A stretch of DNA of 64,000 nucleotides from Nocardioides sp. dk884 (GCF_009557055.1 NZ_CP045649.1:3819501-3883500), one strand, 5' to 3'; shown: positions 21,525 to 30,420, numbered from the stretch's first letter. Made by a program: numbers and translations. The notes: generated from the sequence alone by a model not told the origin.

Positions 21525-21887
21525 ATGCGTGAGAGAAGCCAGCGCCGACCGCACTGGGTCTACGGCCAGGGCGAGGACCCCGACTACAGCTCGAGCCTGG
21601 CCAACGAGCGCACCTTCCTGGCCTGGATCCGCACTGCGCTGGCGCTGCTCGCCGCCGGGGTCGCCCTCGACGTGGTCGACCTGTCGCTCCCCGAGCGCGT
21701 GCAGAGCGCGCTCGCGTTGGTCCTGCTCGTCATCGCCCTGGCGAGCGCGCTGGTGGCCTGGGCGCGGTGGGGACTCGTCGAGCGCTCGATGCGCCGACGC
21801 CTGCCGATGCCGGCGATCGGGTTCGGCGCCCTGCTCGTGCTGACCATCGCGGGGATCTCCGCGATCCTGATCGTCGCCTGGCTGTGA
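21525..21887 (+). CDS. DUF202 (YidH-type) membrane protein
   Basis: A 120-residue protein with three predicted membrane helices and the DUF202 signature LANERTFLAWIRTALALLAAG near residues 25-45. Function of the family is not established. It is followed 41 bp downstream by a second, shorter DUF202 gene on the same strand, a common pairing in actinobacteria, which suggests a two-subunit membrane complex. The ATG at 21525 was chosen because the preceding frame is a continuation of the sulfatase tail and has no ribosome binding site of its own. Confidence 0.85.
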   Translation: MRERSQRRPHWVYGQGEDPDYSSSLANERTFLAWIRTALALLAAGVALDVVDLSLPERVQSALALVLLVIALASALVAWARWGLVERSMRRRLPMPAIGFGALLVLTIAGISAILIVAWL

Positions 21888-21928
21888 GCGCCGGGTGAGC
21901 GACGGGGGCACTCGATGAGGACCCGCCC

Positions 21929-22261
21929 GTGAGCATGCCGCGGTCGCCCGACGGCCGCCCCGATCCCCCGGTGCCGAGCGACGAGCGCACGACGCTGGCC
22001 TGGGAGCGCACGGCGCTGGCCTTGTTCGGGGTGGTGGCCGCGATCGCGAAGCACACCTGGGCCGAGTTCGGGCCGGCGGCGCTGGTGCCGATCGTCCCGC
22101 TGGCGCTGGTCTCGGGCTGGGTGGTCGTCGAGGGCTGGCGGCGCTACGACGACGACCGCTACTACCGCGTCTACCGTGCGATCGGCGGGCCCACCTTCGT
22201 GCTGGCCGCCACGACCGCGCTGGCCGCGGGGCTCGAGGTGGCCCACGTGATCCTCAGGTGA
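21929..22261 (+). CDS. DUF202 membrane protein, second of a pair
   Basis: A 110-residue protein from a GTG at 21929 (an ATG two codons later is the alternative). The conserved SDERTTLAWERTALALFG matches DUF202, followed by two further hydrophobic segments (LVPIVPLALVSGWVVVEGW and a C-terminal one). It begins 41 bp after the previous DUF202 gene and so is probably co-transcribed. Function unknown; with its neighbour it could form a heteromeric small membrane protein. Confidence 0.83.
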   Translation: MSMPRSPDGRPDPPVPSDERTTLAWERTALALFGVVAAIAKHTWAEFGPAALVPIVPLALVSGWVVVEGWRRYDDDRYYRVYRAIGGPTFVLAATTALAAGLEVAHVILR

Positions 22262-22301
22262 GGAGCCGCCACACAGTGTGACCCGCGTTACCGTTGCTAG
22301 C

Positions 22302-23924
22302 GTGAACGAGCGGCAAGCTCCCAACCGCTCGGTTGGGACTCTCGGACTGACCTTTGTCGCAGTCGGCGGCGTGGTCGGCTCCGGAGTCCTGTTCGCGCCG
22401 CTCTTCGCCGCACAACAGGCCGGGCCCGCCGCCATCCTCGCCTGGCCGATCGCCGGCCTGATGCTCATCACGGTCGCGCTGGTCTATGCCGAGGTCTCGG
22501 CGATGCTGCCGGTCGTCGGCGGCCTCGGCCTGCTGCCCACCTTCAGCCACGGCCAGGGCGTCGGCGTCGCGACCGGCTGGGTGGCGTGGGTGGGCTACGT
22601 GACCGCCGCGCCGATCGAGACCCAGGCGATGCTCGAGTACGTCAGCAACGACCGGGCCTTCGACTGGCTGTTCGTCGCCGAGGCGTCCCACAACGGGCAG
22701 AGCGCGCTGAGCCTGCCGGGGATCGTGGCCGCCGCCGGCGTACTGGCCGTCTTCACGGCGCTCAACGCGTTCGGCGTCGCGCTGTTCACCCGGATCAACA
22801 CCGCGCTGACCTGGGTGAAGCTCATCATCCCGATCGTGGTCGCCGCCGCGCTGCTCACCGAGTTCTCCTGGGACCCGGTGCGGGAGACCGGGTTCGCACC
22901 CGAGGGCATGACCGGGGTCCTCAGCGCGATCACCACGGGCGGGGTGGCCTTCGCCTTCCTCGGCTTCCGCCACGCCCTCGACCTCGCCGGGGAGACCCGC
23001 CGACCGCAGCGGACCATCCCGATCGCGCTGGTCGGGGGCCTCTTGATCTGTACCGTCCTCTTCACGATCCTCCAGCTCGGGTTCATCGGCGCGGTGGACC
23101 CCGCAGACCTCAACCGAGGCTGGGCAGGGCTCGACCAGGGCGGGGCCAACGGCCCGCTCGCCGCGATCCTCACCGGGCTGGGCATGACCATGCTCGCCAA
23201 GCTGGTCGTGGCCGACGCCGTGCTCGGCCCGTTCGGTGCCGGGCTGGTCTCCACCGCCTCCACCGGCCGACTGACCGTGGCGGTCGCCGAGAACGGCCTC
23301 TTCCCGCGCGCGGTGTCGGTGTTCTCGCGCCACGGCGTACCCATGCGGGCGATGGTGCTGAACCTCGTGGTCGGGCTGGTGCTGCTGATCGCGTTCCGCG
23401 ACGGCTGGTCGGAGCTGTTGTCGTTCAACTCCGGCGCCATCGTGCTGTCGATGTGCCTGGGGCCGATCACCGTCGTCGCGCTGCGCCGCCAGGTCCCCGA
23501 GCGGTCGCGGCCCTTCCGGATCCCCGCGCTGGGGGTGCTCGCGCGGGTCGCCTTCATCGTGGTCAGCCTGATCATCTACTGGACCGGCTGGGACACGATG
23601 ATCAAGCTGACCATCCCGATCGCCGTCGGCGCCGTGGTGCTGGGCTACCGCGTCGTGCGCGACCGCGGCCTGGTCGCCTCCCTGGACCTGCGCTCGCTCG
23701 CCTGGCTCGGCCCCTACTACGTCGGGCTGCTCGTGCTGTGCTTCGCCGGCCGGTACGGCGGCGGGCGCGACTGGCTCCCGAACGGCGTCGACATCGTCGT
23801 GGTCGCCGCGTTCGCGCTGGTGTTCTTCGAGTGGGGGCTGCGCTCGGCGCTGCCCCCTGCCGCCGCGGCCGCCGCGGTCGCGGAGGTGCCCGAGGTGCGG
23901 GTCTCCGACGCGGGCCAGCGTTGA
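22302..23924 (+). CDS. APC-superfamily amino acid permease
   Basis: A 540-residue transporter with 12 or more membrane helices. The first helix has the APC motif VAVGGVVGSGVLFAPLF (substrate-binding unwound helix, GxGV type). It takes up amino acids or amines by proton or substrate exchange; the substrate cannot be read from sequence. The GTG at 22302 is preceded by TACCGT seven nt upstream, which fits a leaderless message. A GTG at 22278 would add eight residues without a ribosome binding site. The C-terminal tail (AAAAAVAEVPEVRVSDAGQ) is soluble. The gene ends in front of a tandem repeat and a long hairpin. Confidence 0.86.
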   Translation: MNERQAPNRSVGTLGLTFVAVGGVVGSGVLFAPLFAAQQAGPAAILAWPIAGLMLITVALVYAEVSAMLPVVGGLGLLPTFSHGQGVGVATGWVAWVGYVTAAPIETQAMLEYVSNDRAFDWLFVAEASHNGQSALSLPGIVAAAGVLAVFTALNAFGVALFTRINTALTWVKLIIPIVVAAALLTEFSWDPVRETGFAPEGMTGVLSAITTGGVAFAFLGFRHALDLAGETRRPQRTIPIALVGGLLICTVLFTILQLGFIGAVDPADLNRGWAGLDQGGANGPLAAILTGLGMTMLAKLVVADAVLGPFGAGLVSTASTGRLTVAVAENGLFPRAVSVFSRHGVPMRAMVLNLVVGLVLLIAFRDGWSELLSFNSGAIVLSMCLGPITVVALRRQVPERSRPFRIPALGVLARVAFIVVSLIIYWTGWDTMIKLTIPIAVGAVVLGYRVVRDRGLVASLDLRSLAWLGPYYVGLLVLCFAGRYGGGRDWLPNGVDIVVVAAFALVFFEWGLRSALPPAAAAAAVAEVPEVRVSDAGQR

Positions 23925-23942
23925 GCGGGCGGGTGGTGGGTG

Positions 23943-23970
23943 CCGCGCGCCGCGCGCCGCGCGCCGCGCG
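23943..23970. repeat. Four tandem copies of ccgcgcg
   Basis: The 7-bp unit ccgcgcg occurs four times without a mismatch just after the permease stop codon. The tract is also rich in BssHII-type gcgcgc and can form hairpins with itself, so polymerase slippage could change its length. Confidence 0.85.
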
Positions 23971-23982
23971 CCCTGCGCCCGG

Positions 23983-24041
23983 ACGATTGGTCACGAACGA
24001 CACGGATCCGACCCGGATCGCTGTCGTTCGTGACCAATCGT
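23983..24041. terminator. Long perfect hairpin between convergent genes
   Basis: Perfect 20-bp arms (acgattggtcacgaacgaca and its complement) enclose a 19-nt centre that itself contains a 6-bp stem (gatccg/cggatc). Located between the permease and the metalloprotease, which converge here, it is likely a bidirectional terminator. Like the hairpin at 15126-15183 it is about 58 nt and has no T-tract. Confidence 0.7.
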
Positions 24042-24078
24042 GGAGCCTCCCGGCGCGACCCGCCCGCGACCACCAGCC

Positions 24079-24966
24079 TCAGGCGCCCTCGGCCGCGAGC
24101 GGCGGGCCGTAGAGCTGCTGGGCGCCCTCGCGGTCGAGGTCGGTGATCGCCAGCTCCGAGGTCCCCACCCCACCGCAGAAGTAGTGCATGACCGAGCGGG
24201 GGTCGTACTGCGTCAGGTCGACGGTGTCGGCGCTGTCCTCGTCGGGGCACTGCGGAGGTGCGCCGCTGCGGATGTGCTCGTGGCGGAAGCCGAGCACGTG
24301 GCCCAGCTCGTGGCGCAGGATGCCGACGGGGTCGAAGCGCAGCCCGGGCTCGAAGTAGCTGGGGTCGATCAGCAGCCGGCGCCGCTCCGGCGGGCTGGTC
24401 GGGAAGAACGCCGAGGCGAGGAACTGCCCCTGGGCGTCGACGAAGCGGACCGCGAAGACCAGGCCCGGGTCGAGGTCGACCAGCGGGGCCGAGGGGTCCG
24501 CGCCGTCGTGCTCGACCAGGTGGGCGAAGCGCACGCCGCACGCGGCCTCCCAGTCGGCGGTCGCCGCCGCCATATTGTCGCGCACGGCGTCGTACTGCTC
24601 GCGGGTGGGGAAGCTCGTCTCGAAGACGCAGTAGTGCAGCGAGGTGGGGTCCTCCCACCGCACCGCCCGCCCTCCCACCGAGATCCCGGTGAGCGCCGCG
24701 GAGGGCTCCAGCGGCACCGACGGCGCCGGGTCGGGTACGCCGGGGTCGCGCGCCGCCGCGCGACGCAGCGCGTAGAGGCGGAGCTCGTCGCGGTCGAGCA
24801 GCAGGTCGCCCTCCGCGACGACGTAGGAGCGCCCGTCGATGCTGAGCGTGACCGCGTGCCGGGCGCTGGCGAGCTCGCCGTACGCGCTCGTGCCCTCCGC
24901 CACCTCCACCAGCTCCGGCTGCTCGGCGAGCACCCGCGCGGCCAGGGTCTGCTCCGAGGTCGCCAT
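24079..24966 (-). CDS. Metzincin-type zinc metalloprotease
   Basis: A 295-residue protein with the zinc-binding helix HELGHVLGFRHEH (HExxHxxGxxH) and a Met-turn SVMHYF about 40 residues later, which together define the metzincin fold. The ATG at 24966 follows GGAGGTGGGG. There is no signal peptide, so either it is cytoplasmic, is exported by another route, or the true start differs. The N-terminal part (about 1-90) is unlike known propeptides I can name. It is divergent from the 71-residue gene at 25040, with 73 bp between them. Substrate unknown. Confidence 0.82.
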   Translation of the reverse strand: MATSEQTLAARVLAEQPELVEVAEGTSAYGELASARHAVTLSIDGRSYVVAEGDLLLDRDELRLYALRRAAARDPGVPDPAPSVPLEPSAALTGISVGGRAVRWEDPTSLHYCVFETSFPTREQYDAVRDNMAAATADWEAACGVRFAHLVEHDGADPSAPLVDLDPGLVFAVRFVDAQGQFLASAFFPTSPPERRRLLIDPSYFEPGLRFDPVGILRHELGHVLGFRHEHIRSGAPPQCPDEDSADTVDLTQYDPRSVMHYFCGGVGTSELAITDLDREGAQQLYGPPLAAEGA

Positions 24967-25039
24967 GCCACCCCACCTCCGGTCCGAGCGCCGTGGGCGA
25001 TGCTGGTCGAAGCGTAGGCTCGCGCCGAGGAGTCCGTCC

Positions 25040-25255
25040 ATGGCAGAGCAGCCCCCGGTCCCGCCGGACCAGCAGCCCGACGCGCCGCTCACCCGGGCGC
25101 GCTCGTCGCCGGCGTACGTCGAGTGGCGCGACGCGCTGCCGTCCTTCGAGCTCGACGGCGAGCGGCTCTACCTGCCCACCGGCGACGTCCCCGTGGCCGA
25201 GCCGGAGCTGGCGCAGGACTGGCTGCGAAGCGACCGGGAGGACCCGCGCGACTGA
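25040..25255 (+). CDS. Small hypothetical protein
   Basis: A 71-residue acidic protein (MAEQPPVPPDQQPDAPLTRA at the start, then SPAYVEWRDALPSFELDGER). GAGGAG lies 7 nt before the ATG. It has a Pro-rich head and no Cys or membrane segment. Codon use is typical of the neighbours, which supports a real gene despite its size. It is divergent from the metalloprotease and convergent with the next gene. No family is recognised. Confidence 0.65.
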   Translation: MAEQPPVPPDQQPDAPLTRARSSPAYVEWRDALPSFELDGERLYLPTGDVPVAEPELAQDWLRSDREDPRD

Positions 25256-25284
25256 GCCGACTCACGCGCCGCAGGCCCTCCACG

Positions 25285-25731
25285 TCAGTCGCCCGCGACG
25301 GGGTCGGTGCGGAGCTCCTCGACGTAGACCCGGAACTCCTCGAGCTCCTCGGGACAGTAGACCTGGATGATCAGCAGCTGACCCTGGAACACCCGGCTGT
25401 CCACGATGACCGGGCGCACACCGGGTCCGGTGGCGCCGTTCGTCAGCTGGGCGTGCAGGACCGCACGGACGAGGGCGCCGTTCGGGTTCTCGCAGGTGGC
25501 GCCCCCGTCGATGCCGAGCACCCGGACGATCTGCACGGTGTCGGGCGTGCGGGCACCCGCGGCGTCGAGCGCCGTGACGAGCTCCTCGGCCTTCGCCTCG
25601 GCCTCCCGGGACTCCTCCGCGGCCCGGAAGGTGAGGAGAGCGCCGATCAGCAGGGCACCGAGGAGGACGCAGACCGTGAGGTAGATCCACGACCGCTCGC
25701 GGCGGGACTGGTTCTCGACCGGTGCGCTCAT
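25285..25731 (-). CDS. Single-pass membrane protein coupled to a permease
   Basis: A 148-residue protein with one membrane helix (about residues 16-35, IYLTVCVLLGALLIGALLTF), a short charged coiled region (ESREAEAKAEELVTALDAAG) and a mostly extracytoplasmic domain with two Cys that could form a disulfide (GGATCENPNG and VYCPEELEE). Its ATG overlaps the stop codon of the upstream permease (ATGA), so translation is coupled. An accessory subunit for the transporter, sensing or gating outside the membrane, is a reasonable inference. Confidence 0.8.
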   Translation of the reverse strand: MSAPVENQSRRERSWIYLTVCVLLGALLIGALLTFRAAEESREAEAKAEELVTALDAAGARTPDTVQIVRVLGIDGGATCENPNGALVRAVLHAQLTNGATGPGVRPVIVDSRVFQGQLLIIQVYCPEELEEFRVYVEELRTDPVAGD

Positions 25732-27185
25732 GACGTGACCCCCTCGACCGGCTCGGGCTGCTTCCAGGAGGGCTTGCGGAAGCGGTAGAAGAGGAACGGC
25801 ACGACCAGGCCGAGACCGAGAGCGCCGCCACCGACGATCAGGAGATAGACGCCGGAGCTGCCGGCGGCGAACTGCGACGGCGGGACGAACCCGACGAGCA
25901 GGGCGGCCAGGGAGGCTGCGAAGCCCACCCCGCACAGGCCGAGCAGCATCGGTGCCCGGTAGCCGCGCGCGTGGTCCGGTTGCTTGCGGCGCAGCTGGAC
26001 CGCGGCGACGAACAACAACAGGTACATCATCAGGTAGACCTGCGTGGTGATCACCGAGAAGATCCAGTAGGCGCTGGAGACGTCGGGGATCAGCGCGTAC
26101 GCCAGGCCGATCACCGTGGTGATCACGCCCTGGACGACCAGGATGTTCTGCTGGACGCCGTTCTTGTTGAGCCGCTGCAGGAACGGCGGCAGGTAGCCCT
26201 CCTGCCGGGAGATCAGCAGCAGCCCCTTGGACGGCCCGGCGAGCCAGGTCAGCATGCCGGCCAGTGAGGCGGTGACCAGCATGACCCCGACGATCGGTGT
26301 CAGCCACTGCCATCCGAAGTCGGCGAACACGGCGTCGAATGCCTGCATCACGCCCGCGGTGAGGGAGAGCTCCTCGGTCGGCACGATCCAGCTGATCGCG
26401 AGGGCGGGGAGGATGAAGATCGCCAGCACCAGACCCATGGCCAGGAACATCGATCGTGGGAACTCCTTGGCCGGGTTCTTCAGCGCCGAGACGTGCACGG
26501 CGTTCATCTCCATGCCGGAGTAGGAGAGGAAGTTGTTGACGATGAGGACCAGGCTGGAGAGCCCGGCCCACGCCGGCAGCAGGTGGCTGGAGTCCATCGG
26601 CGCCGCGGAGGTGTTGCCCTGTCCGAGGAACACGACGCCGAGCAGGACGAGCACGGTGCCCGGGACCAGCGTGCCGATGATCAGGCCGCCGCTGGCGAGC
26701 CCGGCGACGCCCTTGGTGCCCCGTGCGGAGATCCACACACCGGACCAGTACACGACGATGATGACCGCCGCGGTCCACACCCCGCTGCTGGCGAGCGCGG
26801 GATTGAACACGTAGGCCAAGGTGCTGGCGACGAACCCCAGGAGGCTCGGGTAGTAGAAGATCGTCATCGCGAACTGGCACCACACCGCCAAGAACCCCAT
26901 GGGTTTCGAGATGCCTTCGGAGACCCAGTTGTAGACGCCTCCCTCCCAGCCCGACGCCAGCTCCGCGGACACCAGCGACGTCGGCAGCAGGAAGACGAGG
27001 GCCGGGAGCAGGTACAAGAAGATGCAGGCGAGCCCGTAGACCGCCATCGTGGGCGCCGCCCGGAGGCTGGCCACCGAGCTGGTGGTCATCAGCGCCAGGG
27101 CGATCCAGGAGATCCACTGCGTGGTGGCGGTGCGTGCCCGCGCAGCGGTCAGCGTCTCCTCGGCCGGGACGTCGGCGGCGCTCAT
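25728..27185 (-). CDS. APC-superfamily permease, GadC-like antiporter family
   Basis: A 485-residue transporter with about 12 membrane helices and a short C-terminal tail. The sequence resembles the glutamate/GABA-antiporter branch of APC permeases (ELASGWEGGVYNWVSEGIS near the first extracellular loop, NNFLSYSGMEMNAVHVSALK in helix 6 region). The ATG at 27185 overlaps the stop codon of an 11-codon upstream ORF (ATGA), and a better site for the ribosome sits before that ORF than before the permease, so synthesis may depend on the mini-ORF. It is co-transcribed with the membrane protein downstream. Substrate unknown. Confidence 0.84.
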   Translation of the reverse strand: MSAADVPAEETLTAARARTATTQWISWIALALMTTSSVASLRAAPTMAVYGLACIFLYLLPALVFLLPTSLVSAELASGWEGGVYNWVSEGISKPMGFLAVWCQFAMTIFYYPSLLGFVASTLAYVFNPALASSGVWTAAVIIVVYWSGVWISARGTKGVAGLASGGLIIGTLVPGTVLVLLGVVFLGQGNTSAAPMDSSHLLPAWAGLSSLVLIVNNFLSYSGMEMNAVHVSALKNPAKEFPRSMFLAMGLVLAIFILPALAISWIVPTEELSLTAGVMQAFDAVFADFGWQWLTPIVGVMLVTASLAGMLTWLAGPSKGLLLISRQEGYLPPFLQRLNKNGVQQNILVVQGVITTVIGLAYALIPDVSSAYWIFSVITTQVYLMMYLLLFVAAVQLRRKQPDHARGYRAPMLLGLCGVGFAASLAALLVGFVPPSQFAAGSSGVYLLIVGGGALGLGLVVPFLFYRFRKPSWKQPEPVEGVTS

Positions 27186-27217
27186 GTCATCGCCCGGCGC
27201 CGTACGCACGTGCCCAT
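27182..27217 (-). CDS. 11-codon leader ORF (MGTCVRRRAMT) before the permease
   Basis: ATG at 27217 is preceded by GGTGGAGG with a 5-nt spacer, the best ribosome binding site in this region. Eleven codons follow, including three successive Arg codons, and the TGA overlaps the permease ATG as ATGA. The permease itself has only a weak GGGCGATGAC in front. The peptide is a candidate leader for translation coupling or attenuation. No homolog is known to me. Confidence 0.55.
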   Translation of the reverse strand: MGTCVRRRAMT

Positions 27218-27233
27218 CGCTACCTCCACCTGA

Positions 27234-27296
27234 CCTCGGTCGCGTCCGTGGGTCGGGACCATCCATTCGAGTGTGGCTCGCCGCTCGCGACCGAGG
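27234..27296 (-). promoter_or_regulatory. Inverted repeat in the permease leader
   Basis: Perfect 11-bp arms CCTCGGTCGCG (27234-27244) and CGCGACCGAGG (27286-27296) lie 41 nt apart. On the minus-strand message the hairpin would end 3-4 nt before the Shine-Dalgarno sequence of the mini-ORF, so it could affect translation; as DNA it could be an operator for a dimeric regulator. Confidence 0.55.
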
Positions 27297-27402
27297 CCAC
27301 CCCCATCGGGTGATCTGGACGGCGGCGGTGGGGGGGGTCGGCGCGGGCCGGCTGCGCGCTCGTCGCCGGGTGAGGCGGCGCGGTCCGGGGTAGGACGTCC
27401 CC

Positions 27403-27795
27403 ATGAGCCACGAGGGACCGGAGTCGCTGAAGCCCTACGACGCCTTCGATCTCGACCCCCGCACCAGAGGGATGCGCGGGCCGCGCTCCGCCCGCCGCCA
27501 ACTGCTGAGCCGCGTCGAGCTGTTCTTCCTCTACCTGCGTCCCCGGGAGACGGTCCACTGGGTGACCCTGACCTGGGGGTTCAACCCGCTTGTCCTGGTG
27601 ATCACTGACGCGGCGCTGATCACCGTGCCCGCCGACTTCACCCTGCCCCTCGAGCGGTACCCCGGGCCGCTGACCGTCCAGCGCGGACGGCGGTGGCTGA
27701 CCGGGTGGCGGACCCGGATCCGCGACCACAACGGCCGGCTCCTGACCCTCACGGTCAAGGAGGAGGACCTGGCCGAGCTGGCGCGGCTCACCTGA
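27403..27795 (+). CDS. Hypothetical protein, PH-like or beta-rich
   Basis: A 130-residue protein starting MSHEGPESLKPYDAFDLDPR. The central region has a beta pattern with one hydrophobic stretch (LVLVITDAALITVPADFTL), then a basic RRWLTGWRTRIRDHNG segment and an acidic C-terminus (KEEDLAELARL). The hydrophobic stretch is interrupted by Asp and too short for a firm membrane call. AGGA lies 8 nt before the ATG. It is divergent from the permease leader and convergent with the lactate monooxygenase gene (10 bp gap). Function unknown. Confidence 0.72.
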   Translation: MSHEGPESLKPYDAFDLDPRTRGMRGPRSARRQLLSRVELFFLYLRPRETVHWVTLTWGFNPLVLVITDAALITVPADFTLPLERYPGPLTVQRGRRWLTGWRTRIRDHNGRLLTLTVKEEDLAELARLT

Positions 27796-27805
27796 CGCGT
27801 CGCGC

Positions 27806-28960
27806 TCACACCACCCGCTGCAGCGCCTCCGGCGTCAGGTCGGCCAGCGTCGGGTAGCCGTCGACAGCCATGACCAGGTCGGTCTCGGCCAGCAGCGAGC
27901 GGAGCACGTGGACGGCGCCGGGCACGCCGCCGAGCGCGAGGCCGTAGACGTACGGCCGGCCGACGGCGACGGCCGTCGCGCCCAGCGCCAGCGCCTTGAC
28001 CACGTCGGGGCCGGAGCGGACGCCGGAGTCGAAGATTACCGGCGCGCCGGCGGCCGCCTCGACGACGGCCGGGAGCCACTGGAGCGCCGACCCGCCGCCG
28101 TTGGCCTGCCGGCCACCGTGGTTGGAACAGTAGATGCCGTCGACCCCGTGGTCCAGCGCCCGCCGGGCGTCGTCGGGGTGGCAGATGCCCTTGAGCAGCA
28201 GCGGCAGGTCGGTCAGCGAGCGCAGCCAGGCCAGGTCGTCCCACGACAGCGGGTTGCCGAACGTGCCGGCCCAGGTGAAGACCACGGTGCCCGGCTCGGG
28301 GTCGGGGCCGGTCATCGCCTGGAACACCGGGTCGGAGGTGTAGTTGGCGAGCGCCTTGCCGCGCAGCTGCGGGAAGTTGCCGCTGGCCAGGTCGCGCGGG
28401 CGCCACCCCGGCACCCAGGTGTCGAGGGTGACCACGATGCCGTCGTACCCGGCCTGCTCGGCGCGCTTGACCAGGCTCGCGGCGAGGTCGCGGTCCTTGG
28501 GCGTGTAGAGCTGGAAGTACGACGGGGTGTCGCCGGTGTGCGGGGCGACGTCCTCGAGGGGGTCGTTCATCAGCGTCGAGGCGATCATCGGTACGCCGGT
28601 CTGCGCGGACGCCTGGGCGGCCGCGATGTCGCCGTGCCCGTCGGGCGTGCACAGGCCGATCACGCCGACCGGTGCCATCAGCAGCGGCGTCGGCAGCTTC
28701 TTGCCGAACAGCTCGATCGACAGGTCGCGCTCCGCGGAACGGGTGAGCATCCGCGGCACCAGCGCCCAGCGCTGGAACGCCTCGACGTTGCCGCGCTGGG
28801 TCGACTCGTCCCCGGCCCCGCCCGCGATGTAGCTGCGCAGCTCGGGCGGCAGCGCGGCGAGCGCGTCCCGCTCCAGGTCGGCGTAGTCGAACGGCATCCG
28901 CGGCAGCACGCCCTGGAGCGCCGCGAAGTAGAGCTCGATCTGGTAGTCCCCGTACGCCAT
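27806..28960 (-). CDS. FMN-dependent lactate 2-monooxygenase-like enzyme
   Basis: A 384-residue alpha-hydroxy-acid oxidase family flavoenzyme. It aligns well by eye with mycobacterial lactate 2-monooxygenase ([19 protein letters not shown], the FMN-binding [35 protein letters not shown]). The catalytic His is in [13 protein letters not shown] and substrate Arg in the same motif; the phosphate loop is [18 protein letters not shown] and [13 protein letters not shown]. Expected reaction: lactate plus oxygen to acetate, CO2 and water, or simple oxidation to pyruvate. The ATG at 28960 has TAGGGT seven nt upstream, which fits a leaderless start. Confidence 0.88.
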   Translation of the reverse strand: MAYGDYQIELYFAALQGVLPRMPFDYADLERDALAALPPELRSYIAGGAGDESTQRGNVEAFQRWALVPRMLTRSAERDLSIELFGKKLPTPLLMAPVGVIGLCTPDGHGDIAAAQASAQTGVPMIASTLMNDPLEDVAPHTGDTPSYFQLYTPKDRDLAASLVKRAEQAGYDGIVVTLDTWVPGWRPRDLASGNFPQLRGKALANYTSDPVFQAMTGPDPEPGTVVFTWAGTFGNPLSWDDLAWLRSLTDLPLLLKGICHPDDARRALDHGVDGIYCSNHGGRQANGGGSALQWLPAVVEAAAGAPVIFDSGVRSGPDVVKALALGATAVAVGRPYVYGLALGGVPGAVHVLRSLLAETDLVMAVDGYPTLADLTPEALQRVV

Positions 28961-29005
28961 GCCGCGGACCCTAGCGCCCACGAGCGGCCCGCGCCGCCTG
29001 TCGCC

Positions 29006-30370
29006 TCACTCCTCGCGCTCGAAGACGAAGACGCCGCTCGCGGTCGAGAGCACCAGGTGCTCCCCCACCGTCTCCACCCCGGCGACGTAGGTGCGCAGGT
29101 CGGCCTCGGTGGCCACCGCGGTGGCCCGCCCGGTCGTGGTGTCGATGCGATAGAGGTCGTCCGCCGCGGGTTGGAGCCGCGTGCCATCGCCCAGGTCGAC
29201 GGCCGGCCGACCGCTGACATCGATCGTGTGCGGGTGGTCGAGCACGCGCCGGGTGGTCCACCGGGGAGCGCCGGTCGCGACATCCAGCCCCGCCAGCGCG
29301 GGCCGTCCGCAGGCGGTGACGACGAGCTCGCCCCAGAGCGCGGCGTCGCAGTGGTCCCCCGGCAGGCCGCGCGACCACACCTCCTCGCCGTCGGCGTCGA
29401 TCGCCACCACCCGCGCCCGGGCGGAGGAGGGCTCGCCCGACCAGGTGCGGACCAGCGCGTAGACGCGGCCGGCCTCCGTGTCCGTGCCCACCACCTCGGC
29501 CTGCACGGCGTGACTCTTCGGGACCGCGCTGGGCCAGGTCCACGCCGGCTCGCCGGACTCCGTGTCGAGGGCAGTCAGGCCGACCACCTGCCCGGGCTGC
29601 AGGTTGGCGCCCCCCAGCAGGTCGCTGCGCCCGTAGGCGCTGGAGACCACGACCGGGCCGGCGTCGTCCAGCACGGCTTGCGGACCCCGGTGCTCGACGG
29701 CGCGGCGCCACCGCTCCTCGCCCGAGCGCGGGTCCAGACGGCTGAGCGCCAGCCCACCCTCGGGATCCTCGCGGGCGACCACCACGTCGCCCCCGGCCAC
29801 CGACGTGCTGCCCAGGGCGGGGTCGAAGCCGGTCTCGGCGTCCTCGCCGATCTCGGTGCAGGCGACCCGCTCGCCCGAGCCGACGTCGTACGCCGCCAGC
29901 TGTGGTGCCCGGTCCGCGGGGATCCCCAGCGTGAGGAACAGGTCGCCGACCGGCCCGCCGCCCGCGCCGTACTCGCGCACCCCGACGCCCCACCGGGCCG
30001 CGCCGGTCGCGACGTCGGTGAGCACGACCTGGCCGTCGTACTCGCCGTCGAGGAGCCCGCTGCCGGAGGCCAGGTAGGCGGTGTCGGCGTCGACCGCCCC
30101 GACCGACGGGCGGCTCATCGAGCCCTCGAAGGCCCGGCCGGCCACCAAGGACCCGAACGGCGCCGGAAGCGCCTCGAGGGCTCCGAGCAGAGCGGGATCG
30201 GCACCGGAGATCGCGGCCCCAGGCTGCAGCACCTGGCCGATGTCTCCCGCGTCGAGCGTCTCCACGCCGGCACCGCAGCGGTGCCGCCACCGGTCCTGGC
30301 CGACGTAGACCAGGGCCGCCAGGAGCACGACCGCGACCGCCAGAAGCGGCTTCCAGTGGCGACGGATCAT
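29006..30370 (-). CDS. Membrane-anchored PQQ-like beta-propeller protein
   Basis: A 454-residue protein with an N-terminal basic cap (MIRRHW) and one membrane helix (PLLAVAVVLLAALVYVG), then an extracytoplasmic propeller with repeated Trp/Gly-Glu-x-x-W blades (GSGERVACTE, RSGEERWRRAV, ESGEPAWTW, DGEEVWSRGL, VATGAPRWTT). Blade repeats of this type bind no PQQ in most relatives and serve as scaffold or sensor. Cys pairs (CDA.., CGRP) could form disulfides. Start at ATG 30370; a GTG one codon before is equally possible. It lies next to the lactate monooxygenase but separated by 45 bp. Function unknown. Confidence 0.83.
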   Translation of the reverse strand: MIRRHWKPLLAVAVVLLAALVYVGQDRWRHRCGAGVETLDAGDIGQVLQPGAAISGADPALLGALEALPAPFGSLVAGRAFEGSMSRPSVGAVDADTAYLASGSGLLDGEYDGQVVLTDVATGAARWGVGVREYGAGGGPVGDLFLTLGIPADRAPQLAAYDVGSGERVACTEIGEDAETGFDPALGSTSVAGGDVVVAREDPEGGLALSRLDPRSGEERWRRAVEHRGPQAVLDDAGPVVVSSAYGRSDLLGGANLQPGQVVGLTALDTESGEPAWTWPSAVPKSHAVQAEVVGTDTEAGRVYALVRTWSGEPSSARARVVAIDADGEEVWSRGLPGDHCDAALWGELVVTACGRPALAGLDVATGAPRWTTRRVLDHPHTIDVSGRPAVDLGDGTRLQPAADDLYRIDTTTGRATAVATEADLRTYVAGVETVGEHLVLSTASGVFVFEREE

Positions 30371-30420
30371 CACGGGGCGCACCCTGCCTCGCGGGGGCGG
30401 CCGGTAAACCCGGCCGAGCG

